Positions 1-9,531 of a stretch of DNA of 64,000 nucleotides are shown one piece after another. The notes under the pieces are model-generated. The model saw only the letters and a program-made list of their open reading frames with translations, searched no databases and was not told the origin of the DNA. The stretch lies in NCBI RefSeq assembly GCF_009711205.1, contig NZ_WMIG01000001.1, forward strand, positions 682,001 to 746,000, given 5' to 3'. The stretch comes from Paracoccus litorisediminis (GTDB lineage Bacteria > Pseudomonadota > Alphaproteobacteria > Rhodobacterales > Rhodobacteraceae). Position 1 is the stretch's first letter. Each line of letters starts with the position of its first letter. A program made the position numbers and the translations under genes.

Positions 1-1198
1 CCATATCGCCATCGACAAGGATCGGATCGCCGTTCAGCGCCTCAGAGGTGATACGCTCGGCATGGATGACCAGCGGGATCGCCAAGGCCCGCGCCACCAC
101 CGTGGCATGGCTGCCGACCGAGCCCTCCTCCAGCACCACGCCGCGCAGCTTGCGGCCGTAATCCAGCAGGTCGGCAGGGCCGATATTGCGGGCGACCAGA
201 ATCGGGTTGTCGGGCATCTCGGCCCCGGTATCGCCGCCCTGCCCGGTCAGGATGCGCAGCAGGCGGTTCGACAGGTCGTCCAGATCATGCAGCCGGTCGC
301 GCAGATAGGGGTCTGCGGCGCTTTCCAGCCGCGCACGGGCCTGACTCTGTTCCTTTTCGACCGCAGCCTCGGCAGAAAGGCCAAGGTCGATCGCTTCCTC
401 CATGCGGCGCAGCCAGCTGCGGGAATGGGCGAACAGGCGATAGGTCTCCATCACCTCGGCGCTGTCGCCCGAGCCCATGTCGGTCGCGGCCAGCATCGTG
501 TCCACGGTCACGCGCAGCATGGCGACGGCCTCGTTCAGCCGGGCCTTTTCCTTCAGCGGGTCTTCTCCGACCGGATTCGTGACCACGACGCGGGGTTCGT
601 GCAGCCAGACGCGGCCCTCGGCCACGCCTTCTTGCGCGATGCCGCCGCGAAGCATGATCGGAAAGCGGTGCTGGGCGGGCATGCCATCGGTCGAACCAAG
701 AAACGCGCCCAGCTCGACCATCTCGGCCAGCACCATGGCGACGACCTCAAGCCCGTAGACCTCATCGTCGCTGAAGCGGCGCACATCGCGGGACTGGACG
801 ACCAGCACGCCCAGCTTTTCGCCGACACGCTGGATGGGAACGCCAAGAAAGCTGGAATAGACCTCTTCGCCGGTCTCGGGCATGAAACGGAAGCCGGGCT
901 CTGACGGCGCGTCGGCGGTATTCACATAGCGCCCGGAACGGGCAACGCGACCGACCAGACCCTCGCCCAGACGTAGCCGGGTCTTGTGGACGGCGGCTGA
1001 TTTCAGCCCCTCGGTCGCGCAAAGTTCAAGTGTTTCGGGGTCGCGGAACAGATAGATCGAACAGACCTGCGTCCCCATCGAATCGGCGATGTGATGGGTG
1101 ATGCGGTCAAGCCGGTCTTGCCCGCCTCCGGGGGCTGCCAAGATCTCGCGCAGCCGCAAAAGCAGCTTGCGCGAGTCGCTGTCCTTGCGGTCGGGCAC
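1..1198 (-). CDS. ptsP: Phosphoenolpyruvate-protein phosphotransferase PtsP (nitrogen PTS enzyme I), partial
   Basis: First enzyme of the nitrogen-type phosphotransferase relay, passing phosphate from PEP to NPr and so to regulatory EIIA-Ntr; it is cytoplasmic and regulatory rather than a sugar importer. About 399 residues are visible and the C-terminal PEP-binding domain lies beyond the window start. An N-terminal GAF domain (about residues 10-150, with SIYLFRDPETLELCATEG and a YSSFLGVPI core) separates PtsP from ordinary enzyme I. The phosphorylated histidine is in GSVGSHATVVARA near residue 364 (codon 109-107). I chose the GTG at 1198 because GGAGGA lies 4 bases upstream; an in-frame GTG at 1228 touching the lysC stop is possible. 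It follows lysC on the same strand and is probably co-transcribed. Confidence 0.93.
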   Translation of the reverse strand, partial: MPDRKDSDSRKLLLRLREILAAPGGGQDRLDRITHHIADSMGTQVCSIYLFRDPETLELCATEGLKSAAVHKTRLRLGEGLVGRVARSGRYVNTADAPSEPGFRFMPETGEEVYSSFLGVPIQRVGEKLGVLVVQSRDVRRFSDDEVYGLEVVAMVLAEMVELGAFLGSTDGMPAQHRFPIMLRGGIAQEGVAEGRVWLHEPRVVVTNPVGEDPLKEKARLNEAVAMLRVTVDTMLAATDMGSGDSAEVMETYRLFAHSRSWLRRMEEAIDLGLSAEAAVEKEQSQARARLESAADPYLRDRLHDLDDLSNRLLRILTGQGGDTGAEMPDNPILVARNIGPADLLDYGRKLRGVVLEEGSVGSHATVVARALAIPLVIHAERITSEALNGDPILVDGDM

Positions 1199-1228
1199 GG
1201 ATCCTCCGATCACGGCCCGGTCGCTCAC

Positions 1229-2485
1229 TCAGGCCTGTTCAAGTTCGAAGGCATCATGCAGCGCCTGCACCGCAAGTTCCATATATTTGCGGTCGATCAG
1301 CACCGAAATCTTGATCTCGCTGGTGGAGATGACCTTGATGTTGATGTTCTCATCAGCCAGCGCCTTGAACATATGCGCGGCGACGCCGGCATGGCTGCGC
1401 ATGCCGATGCCCACGACCGAAACCTTGGCGACTTCGGTGTCGACGACCAGATCGTCATAGGCGATCTGACCGGCGGCCTTGGCCTCTTCCATCGCCTTCT
1501 TGGCGCGGGCGACCTGATTGACCGGGCACGAGAAGGTCATGTCGGTCACGTTGCCGGGGTGATCGTCGTAATCTTTTTCCGAGATGTTCTGGACGATCAT
1601 GTCCACGTTCACGCCCGCTTCGGCCAGAGGCGCGAAAATCGCGGCCGAGATGCCCGGCTTGTCCTCGACGGTGACCAGGGTGATCTTGGCTTCTTCGCGG
1701 GAATAGGCGACGCCGTTGACGACTTTCGATTCCATGATTTCATCCTCATCGCAGACCAGGGTGCCGGATTTCTCATCCGTGTCCTCAAAGGACGACAGCA
1801 CACGCAGGCGGACCTTGTAGCGCATCGCCAGCTCGACCGAGCGGGTCTGTAGGACCTTGGCGCCCAGGCTGGCCAGTTCCAGCATCTCCTCGAAGGCAAT
1901 CTTGTCAAGCTTGCGCGCCTTGGAGGTGATGCGCGGATCGGTGGTATAGACCCCGTCCACATCGGTATAGATGTCGCAGCGTTCGGCATCGAAGGCAGCG
2001 GCAAAGGCCACGGCGGTGGTATCCGAACCACCCCGGCCCAGCGTGGTGATACGGCCCTCGGGCGACAGCCCCTGGAAGCCCGCGACCACGGCGACGCGCA
2101 TGCCTTCGGCGAATTTCGTGTCGATATTCTTGCGCGGAATGTCGACGAAGCGCGCCGAGGAATGCTGCGCGGTGGTGTTGATCGGCACCTGCCAGCCCTG
2201 CCAGCTGCGCGCCGGCACGTCCATTTCCTGAAGCGTCAGCGCCATCAGGCCCGCGGTCACGTTCTCGCCCGAGGCGACGACCGCGTCATATTCGCGTGCG
2301 TCGAACAGGGGTGAGGTCGCCTCGACCCAGCCCACGAGTTCATTCGTCTTGCCCGACATGGCACTGACGATGACAATGACGTCATATCCGCGTTCGACTT
2401 CGCGTTTGACCTTCTGAGCAGCATTCTTGATGCGCTCAAGGTCGGCCACCGAAGTGCCGCCGAATTTCATCACCAGAAGCGGCAT
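1229..2485 (-). CDS. lysC: Aspartate kinase
   Basis: Phosphorylates aspartate in the first step of the lysine, threonine, methionine and diaminopimelate pathway. The 418-residue protein opens with the amino-acid kinase signature KFGGTSV at residues 7-13, keeps the [17 protein letters not shown] loop as [12 protein letters not shown], and ends in two ACT domains (about residues 265-418), the usual site of feedback inhibition by lysine and threonine. The ATG at 2485 gives the family-typical start [10 protein letters not shown]; a longer upstream extension is possible but unneeded. The length is normal for the monofunctional alphaproteobacterial enzyme. The lysC-ptsP order is common in this group, which also points to Rhodobacteraceae. 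Confidence 0.97.
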   Translation of the reverse strand: MPLLVMKFGGTSVADLERIKNAAQKVKREVERGYDVIVIVSAMSGKTNELVGWVEATSPLFDAREYDAVVASGENVTAGLMALTLQEMDVPARSWQGWQVPINTTAQHSSARFVDIPRKNIDTKFAEGMRVAVVAGFQGLSPEGRITTLGRGGSDTTAVAFAAAFDAERCDIYTDVDGVYTTDPRITSKARKLDKIAFEEMLELASLGAKVLQTRSVELAMRYKVRLRVLSSFEDTDEKSGTLVCDEDEIMESKVVNGVAYSREEAKITLVTVEDKPGISAAIFAPLAEAGVNVDMIVQNISEKDYDDHPGNVTDMTFSCPVNQVARAKKAMEEAKAAGQIAYDDLVVDTEVAKVSVVGIGMRSHAGVAAHMFKALADENINIKVISTSEIKISVLIDRKYMELAVQALHDAFELEQA

Positions 2486-2625
2486 CCCTTGCCCCCCAGC
2501 AGCCACATATTTCGGGGCGTTCTAGGGGGGGCACGGCGAAAGGGCAAGGGAGGAAAGGACGTGGGATCATTTGCCGGCAGCCTTTTCGGGCCAATGCGGC
2601 AAACATCGCTGAACTATGGGAAAAC

Positions 2626-2702
2626 TGGTCGGGGCGAGAGGATTCGAACCTCCGGCCTACGGTACCCAAAACCGTCGCGCTACCAGGCTGCGCTACGCCC
2701 CG
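2626..2702 (-). tRNA. tRNA-Pro (anticodon TGG)
   Basis: On the minus strand the sequence folds as a 77-nt cloverleaf: acceptor stem CGGGGCG/CGCCCCG, D arm GCGC-AGCCTGGTA-GCGC, anticodon stem ACGGT/ACCGT around loop TTTGGGT (anticodon TGG), and T arm GGAGG-TTCGAAT-CCTCT. The 3' ACCA is encoded (2629-2626). The gene stands alone, between the upstream end of lysC and the DUF192 gene. Confidence 0.97.
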
Positions 2703-2763
2703 AACCGAGGCTTGTCTAGCCGCTGCCGCGGGAAGGGGAAAGAGGAAATCGCAGTCGCCGCGC

Positions 2764-3258
2764 TTAGTTGCAGCGCGCGAGGGCGGTTTTCTGCGGCAGC
2801 GCGGGATGGGCCAGCACCATACCCGGCCGGATACCCAGTCGCGCGGCCTCTCCGCCCGCGACTTCCAGCACCATCAGACGGGCAGGAGCAGGGTCGCCCA
2901 CCTGCGCACCGGGAATCGAAGTCTCATCCAGCGGGCGGGCATTGGGATGCACGTGACGCACGGCACCGCGCGAATCGATAAAGATCATGTCCAGCGGAAT
3001 CAGCGTGTTGCGCATCCAGAAGCTGACCGATTGCGGTTGTTCATAGATGAACAGCATGCCCGCATCTGGGGCCAGTTCGCGGCGGAACATCAGCCCCTGC
3101 GCGCGTTCGTCGGGATCGTCCGCGATCTCGACCGTGACCGAGACCGGCGCGGCCCCGCCCAGAAAGATCGCCTTGTCGGTGCTACAGACCGGGGCCGCGG
3201 CAAGCGCCGCCACCGGTGAGGTCATCATCACGAGAACAGCTGCGACCAGCCAATTCAT
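2764..3258 (-). CDS. DUF192 family exported protein
   Basis: Protein of 164 residues with an N-terminal signal sequence or anchor (residues 1-20, ending AALAAA), then the DUF192 fold. Diagnostic stretches are [35 protein letters not shown] and the C-terminal [17 protein letters not shown]. Members are small periplasmic or membrane-associated proteins with no firmly established function. Its ATG overlaps the stop of the upstream cold-shock gene as ATGA, so the two should be translationally coupled. That pairing of a double cold-shock protein with DUF192 is, to my knowledge, frequent in Rhodobacterales. Confidence 0.9.
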   Translation of the reverse strand: MNWLVAAVLVMMTSPVAALAAAPVCSTDKAIFLGGAAPVSVTVEIADDPDERAQGLMFRRELAPDAGMLFIYEQPQSVSFWMRNTLIPLDMIFIDSRGAVRHVHPNARPLDETSIPGAQVGDPAPARLMVLEVAGGEAARLGIRPGMVLAHPALPQKTALARCN

Positions 3259-3848
3259 ACCGCGCCCGCAACCAGCCGCATTTTAGCGAGCGCGGCCGCT
3301 CCCCCCAACATTGGCCCCTTGGCCTCCTGCGCTGCACGCTCCCATGACATGACCTGCGCGGCCATCAGCCCCCGCCGGCCATCGACGACGCGCAGCGCGA
3401 TCGCCTCGCCCACCGCCAGATCGGAAAAACCGGAATGGCGCAGGACCTCGACATGCAGGAACACGTCGGCCTTTTGTTCAAATATATTGGCAAAGCCAAA
3501 GCCCTTGGCCTTGTCGAACCACTTCACCCGCGCCGGCAGCAGCGGCAGGCGCGCGACCTCATCGGGGGTGGCGGCGCAAAGATCGGCAATGGCGGGCATC
3601 GGCTCGCTGGCCGGGGCGTCGATCGACAACACCTCGACCGCCTGCACGCCGCGCGCGGTATTCTGGACCATGGCGCGAACACGCGCGCCCTCGGCCACCG
3701 AGCTTTGTCCAAAATTACGCAGAACGTTGGAATGCAGCAGGATATCCGATCCGCCGTCAGGATCGGTCAGAAAACCGAAACCCTTCCCGCCATCGAACCA
3801 TTTGACGACTCCGACTATCTCTCGGAGCTGATCGTCGCCCACACTCAT
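3255..3848 (-). CDS. Double cold-shock-domain protein
   Basis: Protein of 197 residues with two cold-shock domains. The first (about residues 8-78) has VKWFDGGKGFGFL and DILLH; the second (about residues 105-175) has VKWFDKAKGFGFAN and DVFLH. These are the RNP1 and RNP2 nucleic-acid-binding motifs, so an RNA chaperone or antiterminator role is expected. Tandem domains in one chain are common in alphaproteobacterial CspD-like proteins, unlike the single domain of E. coli CspA. The 135 bases between pdxH and this start are more AT-rich than the surroundings and may carry its promoter and leader. The stop overlaps the start of the DUF192 gene. Confidence 0.92.
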   Translation of the reverse strand: MSVGDDQLREIVGVVKWFDGGKGFGFLTDPDGGSDILLHSNVLRNFGQSSVAEGARVRAMVQNTARGVQAVEVLSIDAPASEPMPAIADLCAATPDEVARLPLLPARVKWFDKAKGFGFANIFEQKADVFLHVEVLRHSGFSDLAVGEAIALRVVDGRRGLMAAQVMSWERAAQEAKGPMLGGAAALAKMRLVAGAV

Positions 3849-3983
3849 GCGTCCACCCTACTCATGGCCCTGATCTTGCTCAGACGTGTCTTAGGGATCA
3901 ATTCACAACGCAAAGATGAACGGGTCCCGGACTGCTCAGTCCTGGTCAGGTTTTCCATACCATGTATAAAACATTCCCTCTCA

Positions 3984-4646
3984 TCAAGGGTTAAGACGTG
4001 TTACCAACCATAAACTTTGATCTGATACATTAGTGGAACTTCGCAAATCGCTATTATGTTTGGCAAAATCACGGCGAATCCACTGAAATCTGTCGTGTAG
4101 ACGGAAGGCACCGTCTGCCCAGAATTCGATCTGAACCGGACGAATTCTGTATCCGCCCCAGTGCGGAGGACGTGACGGTCGCAACCCCAGATTGATACCC
4201 TGCTTTGCAGCCTCAGCCATTAGGGCCGCTCGACTTTCCAGCGGTCGGCTTTGCTTCGACGCCCAGGCCCCGATCCGCGATTGCAGGGCACGTGAGTCGT
4301 AATAGGCATCGGCCAACTCCGGCTCGACCCGACTGACATGGCCGCGCACCCGAATCTGACGGCGCAGGCTTTTCCAGTGCATCACGAAGGACGCGACGCC
4401 GGTGGCCTCGATCTGGCTGCCCTTGGCGCTTTCGAAATTGGTATAAAAGACAAAGGCGCCGTTTTCACCCTCGCCCTCGATCTCTTTCAGCAGGACCATG
4501 CGCACATCGGGCAGCCCTTGGGCATCGACCGTGGCCAGCGCGATGGCATTGGCGTCATTGGGTTCGGTTTTGCTGGCCTCGGCCAACCAGTCGCGCGCAA
4601 TGACGAAAGGGTCATCCCCGGCAAAAATTCCCGTGCGATCAGTCAT
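3984..4646 (-). CDS. pdxH: Pyridoxamine 5'-phosphate oxidase
   Basis: FMN-dependent oxidation of pyridoxine or pyridoxamine 5'-phosphate to pyridoxal 5'-phosphate. The 220 residues include the substrate and FMN-binding stretches [30 protein letters not shown] and the signature [12 protein letters not shown]. The family ends in TRLNP and so does this protein, but between the usual FQW and that tail sits an additional run of about 18 residues ([17 protein letters not shown]). The DNA for it, roughly 3995-4100, uses A/T-ending codons unlike the rest of the gene. The enzyme body is intact, so function is expected. The gene is divergent from fabI. Confidence 0.95.
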   Translation of the reverse strand: MTDRTGIFAGDDPFVIARDWLAEASKTEPNDANAIALATVDAQGLPDVRMVLLKEIEGEGENGAFVFYTNFESAKGSQIEATGVASFVMHWKSLRRQIRVRGHVSRVEPELADAYYDSRALQSRIGAWASKQSRPLESRAALMAEAAKQGINLGLRPSRPPHWGGYRIRPVQIEFWADGAFRLHDRFQWIRRDFAKHNSDLRSSTNVSDQSLWLVTRLNP

Positions 4647-4718
4647 GGTGATACTGCTTGATGCCTCCTTGCAGTTGTCCTAATCCTGCCGAAACGTAGA
4701 AGCGCTAGGGGCAGCATC

Positions 4719-5546
4719 ATGTCAAGTGAAGCCGGTATGGGGCTGATGAAAGGCCGTCGCGGCCTCATCATGGGGCTCGCAAACGACAAGTCAATCGCCT
4801 GGGGCATCGCCAAGGCGCTGGCCGACCAAGGGGCCGAACTGGCCTTTTCCTATCAGGGCGATGCTCTGAAGAAGCGCGTCGAGCCGCTGGCCGCGCAGCT
4901 TGGCTCGGACCTGATCGCGGAATGCGACGTTGGGGATGAATCCTCGATCGACGGGCTGTTCGCCGCCATTGCCGAGCGCTGGGACAGCATCGACTTCATC
5001 GTCCATGCGATCGGGTTCTCGGACAAGGAACAGCTGCGCGGGCGCTATGCCGACACGACGCGCGACAACTTCCTGCTGACCATGGACATCTCGGTCTATT
5101 CCTTCACCGCCGTGGCGCGCCGCGCGGCCGCGATGATGCCGAATGGCGGCTCGATGGTCACGCTGACCTATTACGGCGCGGAACGCGTCATGCCGCATTA
5201 CAACGTCATGGGCGTTGCCAAGGCCGCGCTGGAAGCCAGCGTCCGCTATCTGGCCGAAGATCTGGGCAAGGACGGCATCCGCGTGAACGGCATCTCGGCC
5301 GGTCCGATCAAGACGCTGGCGGCATCCGGCATTGGCGATTTCCGCTATATCCTGAAATGGAATGAGCTGAACTCGCCCCTGCGCCGCAACGTGACGCAGG
5401 ACGAGGTCGGCAAGTCGGCCCTGTATCTGCTGTCGGATCTGGGTTCGGGCGTCACCGGCGAAACCCATCACGTCGATGCGGGCTATCATGTCGTCGGCAT
5501 GAAGGCCGTTGACGCGCCCGACATCGCCACCACCAAGAAGGACTGA
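4719..5546 (+). CDS. fabI: Enoyl-[acyl-carrier-protein] reductase FabI (copy 1)
   Basis: NADH-dependent last step of each fatty-acid elongation cycle. The 275-residue short-chain-dehydrogenase fold has the FabI-type cofactor loop GLANDKSIAWGIA, and the catalytic set Tyr151 (LTYYGAE), Tyr161 and Lys168 (HYNVMGVAK). AGGGG precedes the ATG by 8 bases. A second fabI lies at 52746-53534 in the fabA-fabB operon, so this stand-alone copy is a paralog. It has a 12-residue longer C-terminus and the more canonical YYGAE motif. It is followed after 9 bases by a LysE-family gene and then gpt, probably one transcript. Confidence 0.94.
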   Translation: MSSEAGMGLMKGRRGLIMGLANDKSIAWGIAKALADQGAELAFSYQGDALKKRVEPLAAQLGSDLIAECDVGDESSIDGLFAAIAERWDSIDFIVHAIGFSDKEQLRGRYADTTRDNFLLTMDISVYSFTAVARRAAAMMPNGGSMVTLTYYGAERVMPHYNVMGVAKAALEASVRYLAEDLGKDGIRVNGISAGPIKTLAASGIGDFRYILKWNELNSPLRRNVTQDEVGKSALYLLSDLGSGVTGETHHVDAGYHVVGMKAVDAPDIATTKKD

Positions 5547-5555
5547 TCCCCAGCC

Positions 5556-6158
5556 ATGAGCGTCGAGCAGGTCATTGCGCTTGTCTCGGCGCTGTCGCTG
5601 GCGATCCTGACGCCGGGCCCGGCGATCATCGCGACGGTGCAGACCGCCTTCGCGCATGGTCGGGCACGCGCCCTGCCCTATGCACTGGGTCTGGCCACGG
5701 GCGCATCGCTGTGGTGCATCTTTGCGCTGGCGGGACTGGCGGTGCTGTTCAAGCTGCACCCGCCGCTGTTCATGGCGATGAAGGTCTTTGGCGGAGTTTA
5801 CCTGCTGTGGTTCGCATGGGCGCTATGGCGCGCCTCGACCCAGCCGCTGCCTCAGGCCGCAGGAGGCACCTCCAAGGGCTTCTGGGGCGGGATCGCGCTG
5901 AATCTCTCGAACCCCAAACCGGCGCTGTTCTATGCGGCACTGATTCTGTCGGTGTTCCCCGAGCCGATGGCTCCGCAGCGTCAGGCCTTGATTTATGCGA
6001 TATGTCTTGCCACCGAGCTGTTCTGGTACACGCTTGTTGCAGTTCTGATGTCGACAGCGGGGATGCGGAGGCGCTATTTTGGCGCAAAAATCTGGATCGA
6101 CCGGGCTGCGGCCATTGCGCTGGCACTGCTGGGCCTGATGTTGATCATCAAGCACTGA
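5556..6158 (+). CDS. LysE/RhtB family amino-acid exporter
   Basis: Integral membrane protein of 200 residues with about six hydrophobic segments. It carries the LysE-family N-terminal signature [10 protein letters not shown] and the mid-protein [17 protein letters not shown]. Family members export amino acids such as lysine, homoserine, threonine or leucine; the substrate cannot be read from the sequence. It starts 9 bases after fabI and ends 13 bases before gpt, so it is probably in one operon with them, although no functional link among the three is obvious. Confidence 0.9.
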   Translation: MSVEQVIALVSALSLAILTPGPAIIATVQTAFAHGRARALPYALGLATGASLWCIFALAGLAVLFKLHPPLFMAMKVFGGVYLLWFAWALWRASTQPLPQAAGGTSKGFWGGIALNLSNPKPALFYAALILSVFPEPMAPQRQALIYAICLATELFWYTLVAVLMSTAGMRRRYFGAKIWIDRAAAIALALLGLMLIIKH

Positions 6159-6171
6159 AAGGACTGAACGA

Positions 6172-6672
6172 ATGAACGACCGCCTGCCGCATGAGCGTGG
6201 CTTCCATATCAGCTGGGACCAGATGCACCGCGATGCGAGGGCCTTGGCATGGCGCCTGGACGGACGCGAATGGCGCGCCATCCTTGCGATCACCCGTGGC
6301 GGCCTGGTCCCCGCGATGATCGTCGCCCGCGAGCTGGACGTGCGCACCATCGACACGATCTCGGTCAAATCCTACAAGGCCGTCGGCGCCGAGGCCAAGC
6401 AGGGCGAGATCCAAGTCCTGAAAGCCCCCGACCATGAGCTGATGGCCGATGGCGAGGGCATCCTGGTCATCGACGATCTGGTCGATTCCGGCCGCACGCT
6501 GGAGCATGTCCGCAAGCTGTATCCCAAGGCGCATTTCGCCACCGTCTATGCCAAGCCGAAAGGCCGCCCGATGGTCCAGACCTATGTGACCGAGGTCAGC
6601 CAGGACACCTGGATCTTCTTCCCCTGGGACATGGCGCTGCAATACGTCCAGCCCTATCGCGGAGAAGACTGA
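6172..6672 (+). CDS. gpt: Xanthine phosphoribosyltransferase
   Basis: Purine salvage enzyme converting xanthine (and guanine) with PRPP to the nucleotide. The 166 residues contain the PRPP-binding motif [15 protein letters not shown], the ITRGGLVPA loop near the N-terminus, and the C-terminal TWIFFPWD typical of the E. coli Gpt branch rather than of Hpt. AGGACTGAACGA before the ATG serves as ribosome binding site. The gene ends a short operon and is followed by a strong terminator hairpin at 6721. Confidence 0.95.
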   Translation: MNDRLPHERGFHISWDQMHRDARALAWRLDGREWRAILAITRGGLVPAMIVARELDVRTIDTISVKSYKAVGAEAKQGEIQVLKAPDHELMADGEGILVIDDLVDSGRTLEHVRKLYPKAHFATVYAKPKGRPMVQTYVTEVSQDTWIFFPWDMALQYVQPYRGED

Positions 6673-6720
6673 TCCCCGCAACGCCTGCGCGCTGCACGCA
6701 ACCACATCGCGATATGTCTG

Positions 6721-6748
6721 AAAACCCCGGCAATTGCTGGGGTTTTTT
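6721..6748 (+). terminator. Rho-independent terminator after gpt
   Basis: AAAACCCCGGC, loop AATT, then GCTGGGG and six Ts. A 7-bp GC stem with one G-T pair, extended by A-T pairs, about 50 bases past the gpt stop. Confidence 0.9.
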
Positions 6749-7039
6749 GCTGTGACCCACGGACACTGCGCGTAGACGGGCCATACACCGCAATCGTTAT
6801 ACAACACCCCATTGACGACATGCGCGCTTGGCGCAGCGCCGCGCGTTTCATTGCAGATGAGGGTAAGTGTTTCAGCCGATCGGCAGTGAGTGCGGGGAAC
6901 GATCTCCCGTTGGGCAACGAGGGATTGCCCCGGTGGATTGCTGATCGCTTGCACGCCGTCGACGCGCAGTTTGATCAACCTGTCCTGCTATCTTTATCAA
7001 TGACCGGCGCGCCCATTGCGGGGCGCGCCGGTTCTCAGA
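6749..7039. other. Non-coding gap between gpt and the broken sulfatase
   Basis: I see no supportable gene here. It holds a perfect inverted repeat at 7003-7032 (ACCGGCGCGCC on one side and GGCGCGCCGGT on the other, loop around ATTGC), placed just after the sulfatase stop on the minus strand. The hairpin has no clear T-run, so it may act as a weak or Rho-assisted transcript end. Confidence 0.5.
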
Positions 7040-8628
7040 TCAATCCGCGCCAGCAGGCAGTTCCACGCCCTTCGACAGATCGAAGGAGGGCGCGACCTGC
7101 AGCGGAGCTGCTCGGCCAGCGTCTTCATATGTGCCGCCAGCAAGTCCTGAATCGGCCCCATCAACCACTGTTTGCGCTCGTTGGTGTAGGTGCGGTCGGT
7201 CTCCAGATCGAACTCCTCGAAGGGGTCGTAGTGAAGGTTGATCGCCATCGGAAACTTGAGGTTTTCCCAATTCCCGAAAAAGCCTTCCGAGATGGCGAAA
7301 TGCATCTTCCATTTGCCCAGCCGGACGGCGCGGATGGTGTTGCCTTCGTAATAGATGAAATCATTCCGGTTCGTGTGGTCGGACTTGCCCAGCCACCAGT
7401 CCAGATTGTTCACGCCGTCGATTACCTGGTTCTTTTCCTTCATGACGCGGTCCGCCACATCCGGGACGCCAGCCGCCGCCGCGAGGGTGGTGAAGACATC
7501 CATATTGGTCTGGATGCCGTTCATCACCCGATCGCCCGGAATATGGTCCGGCCAGCTGACGATGAAGGGCACGCGGTTGCCACCTTCATAGGTGGTCATC
7601 TTGCCCCCGCGGAAGGGCGTTCTGCCGCCATTGACGCGGGCACCCACATCGGGGCCGTTGTCGGTGGACCACACGACGATGGTGTTATCCATTTCGCCCA
7701 TGGCCTCCAGCTTGCCCAGCAACTCACCGACCTGCATGTCATGCTCGATCATGCCCGAGCCGTAGACATCGTCCTCCATCGTCGCATCCAGCGCGAGGTA
7801 ACGGTTCTTGTCGTTGAGATGCTGGTAAAGATGCATCCGGCTGGGGTTCAGCCAGACGAACCACGGTTTGTTCGCCTCGCCCGCGCGCTTCACGAAATCA
7901 AGGCTGGCATTCATGAACTCTTCGTCGACATTCTTCATCCGCTCGATGGTCAGCGGACCGGTATCCTCGATCCGCTGCTTGCCCACGACGCCGAAGCGCG
8001 GATCGACCGTCGCGTCATCCGTATCGGTGGCCCAGCTGTGCAGCACGCCCCGCGGGCCGTATTTGGCCTTGAAGGCGGGGTCTTGGGGATAATCCTTCTG
8101 CTCGGGGATCTCTTCCGAATTCAGGTGATAGAGGTTGCCGAAGAACTCGTCGAAGCCGTGGACGGTGGGCAGGTGCGAGTTGTTGTCACCCAGATGGTTC
8201 TTGCCGAATTAGCCGGTGGCGTAACCCTCGGCCTTCAGGACCTCGGCCAAGGTCGGCGACCCCGCCTTCAGGCCCAAAGGCGAGCCCGGCAAGCCCACCG
8301 AGGTCATGCCCGAACGGATGGGATATTGCCCGGTAATCAGTGCCGCGCGGCCCGCGGTGCAGGAAGGCTGGGCATAGTGTTCGATGAACATCAGCCCTTC
8401 CTTGGCCAGCTTGTCGATATTCGGCGTCGTGTAGCCTACGACGCCATGGCCATAGGCGCTGACGTTCATCCAGCCGACATCGTCAGGATAGATGATCAGG
8501 ATGTTTGGCTTATCGGCAGTCGCCTCTTGGGCGATGGCGGAAGAGCCAAACAATGTCTGCGCGGCAAGGGCAGACAAGATGAGTACGGTTTTGGCAGAAA
8601 GACGTGGGTAGACGGATGGCAGATGCAT
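7040..8628 (-). pseudogene. Arylsulfatase-type sulfatase, broken by a stop codon and a 3' frameshift
   Basis: Exported type I sulfatase of about 530 codons. It has a signal peptide (residues 1-34, ending SSAIAQ), metal-binding Asp49-Asp50 (YPDD) and the formylglycine site Cys90-Thr-Ala-Gly-Arg. Two lesions are visible. A TAA at 8211-8209 replaces what is probably a Gln codon (GYATG-stop-FGKNHLGDN), and the frame continues unchanged beyond it. Near 7101-7112 the frame slips by one base: the original C-terminus VAPSFDLSKGVELPAGAD, ending at 7040, lies in another frame, consistent with loss of one C. Without the second lesion corrected the frame runs on to 6997. The rest is undamaged, so decay is recent, or the lesions are assembly errors. 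Ribosome site GGGAGAG is present. Confidence 0.85.
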
Positions 8629-8882
8629 TCAGTTCTCTCCCAGGTAAATGTAGTGCCTTGTCGTTAAACTCCTGCGGCGTGCCCCGATCTGCGGGGCAGT
8701 CGAAAACCGGACCCATGACAGCAGGGCATCGCCCTGTTTCTGCTTCGGGTTTCAGGTGACCGTTCAGATCAACTAATGTTGAGCAATGAAGAGTTGCGGC
8801 GTCAAGTTCCGGCGCGCCGCTTGCGGACGATATGCGTCAAGCAGCCCCTTGGGGCTGGATGTTGCAGGGGCGCGTTCCTTGC

Positions 8883-9527
8883 CTAGAACGGCAAGGAACG
8901 TCCGTCATAATCCAGAAAGCTGCCGGTGCTATGCAGGTCCAGCGCGTCGAAGCGGGCGATAAGGCCCTGCACCGAGGTCTCGACGGTGATTTCGGCGCCT
9001 GATCCACCCATATCGGTCTGGACCCAGCCGGGATGGTAAATGCCGACCGCGATGCCTTCATGCCGCAGGTCGGCGGCCAGATTGCGACCAAGGTTCAGCA
9101 CCGCCGCCTTGGAGGCGCGATAGATGTAGCTGCCGCCGGGCGCGCGGGTATCCGAGCCCATCTGCGATGAGATGATGGCGATCTTGCCACCGGCCTTGCG
9201 CAGCGCGGGCAGCAGTGCCTGCACCGTCAGGAACACGCCGGTCACGTTCACGGCGAAGGCGGCGGCCCAATCCTCGGGCGGAAAGCCGCGATCCAGCTTT
9301 TGCCCGCGATCCAGATAGACCCCGGCATTGCAGACCAGCAGGTCCAGCGGACGCGCGCCCAATGCCGTGACCAAAGGTGTCAGCCCATCGGGTTGGGCCA
9401 CGTCGCAGGGAACCAGATCGCCAGTGGCCTTGCGGCTGGTGCCGATGACATCATCACCGCGCGCCGCCATGGCTGCCAGCAGCCCTGCCCCGATCCCTCG
9501 GTTTGCGCCGGTGATGATCGTTGTCAT
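8883..9527 (-). CDS. Short-chain dehydrogenase/reductase, C-factor-like
   Basis: NAD(P)-dependent oxidoreductase of 214 residues with the cofactor loop TGANRGIG at residues 7-14, CNAG, and the catalytic YRASKAA (Tyr-x3-Lys). The short length and the direct NRGIG start resemble the C-factor/CsgA branch of SDRs; the substrate is unknown. It begins 4 bases after the trpE stop on the same strand, so it is the last gene of a ppiD-trpE-SDR operon. The 250 bases between it and the sulfatase start contain nothing I can name. Confidence 0.88.
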   Translation of the reverse strand: MTTIITGANRGIGAGLLAAMAARGDDVIGTSRKATGDLVPCDVAQPDGLTPLVTALGARPLDLLVCNAGVYLDRGQKLDRGFPPEDWAAAFAVNVTGVFLTVQALLPALRKAGGKIAIISSQMGSDTRAPGGSYIYRASKAAVLNLGRNLAADLRHEGIAVGIYHPGWVQTDMGGSGAEITVETSVQGLIARFDALDLHSTGSFLDYDGRSLPF

Positions 9528-9531
9528 CGCG

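Noticed and set aside
6997..8046. Treating the two halves of the sulfatase as separate genes
   Set aside because: They share one frame across the TAA and together make one normal-length sulfatase; the downstream half has no start signal of its own.
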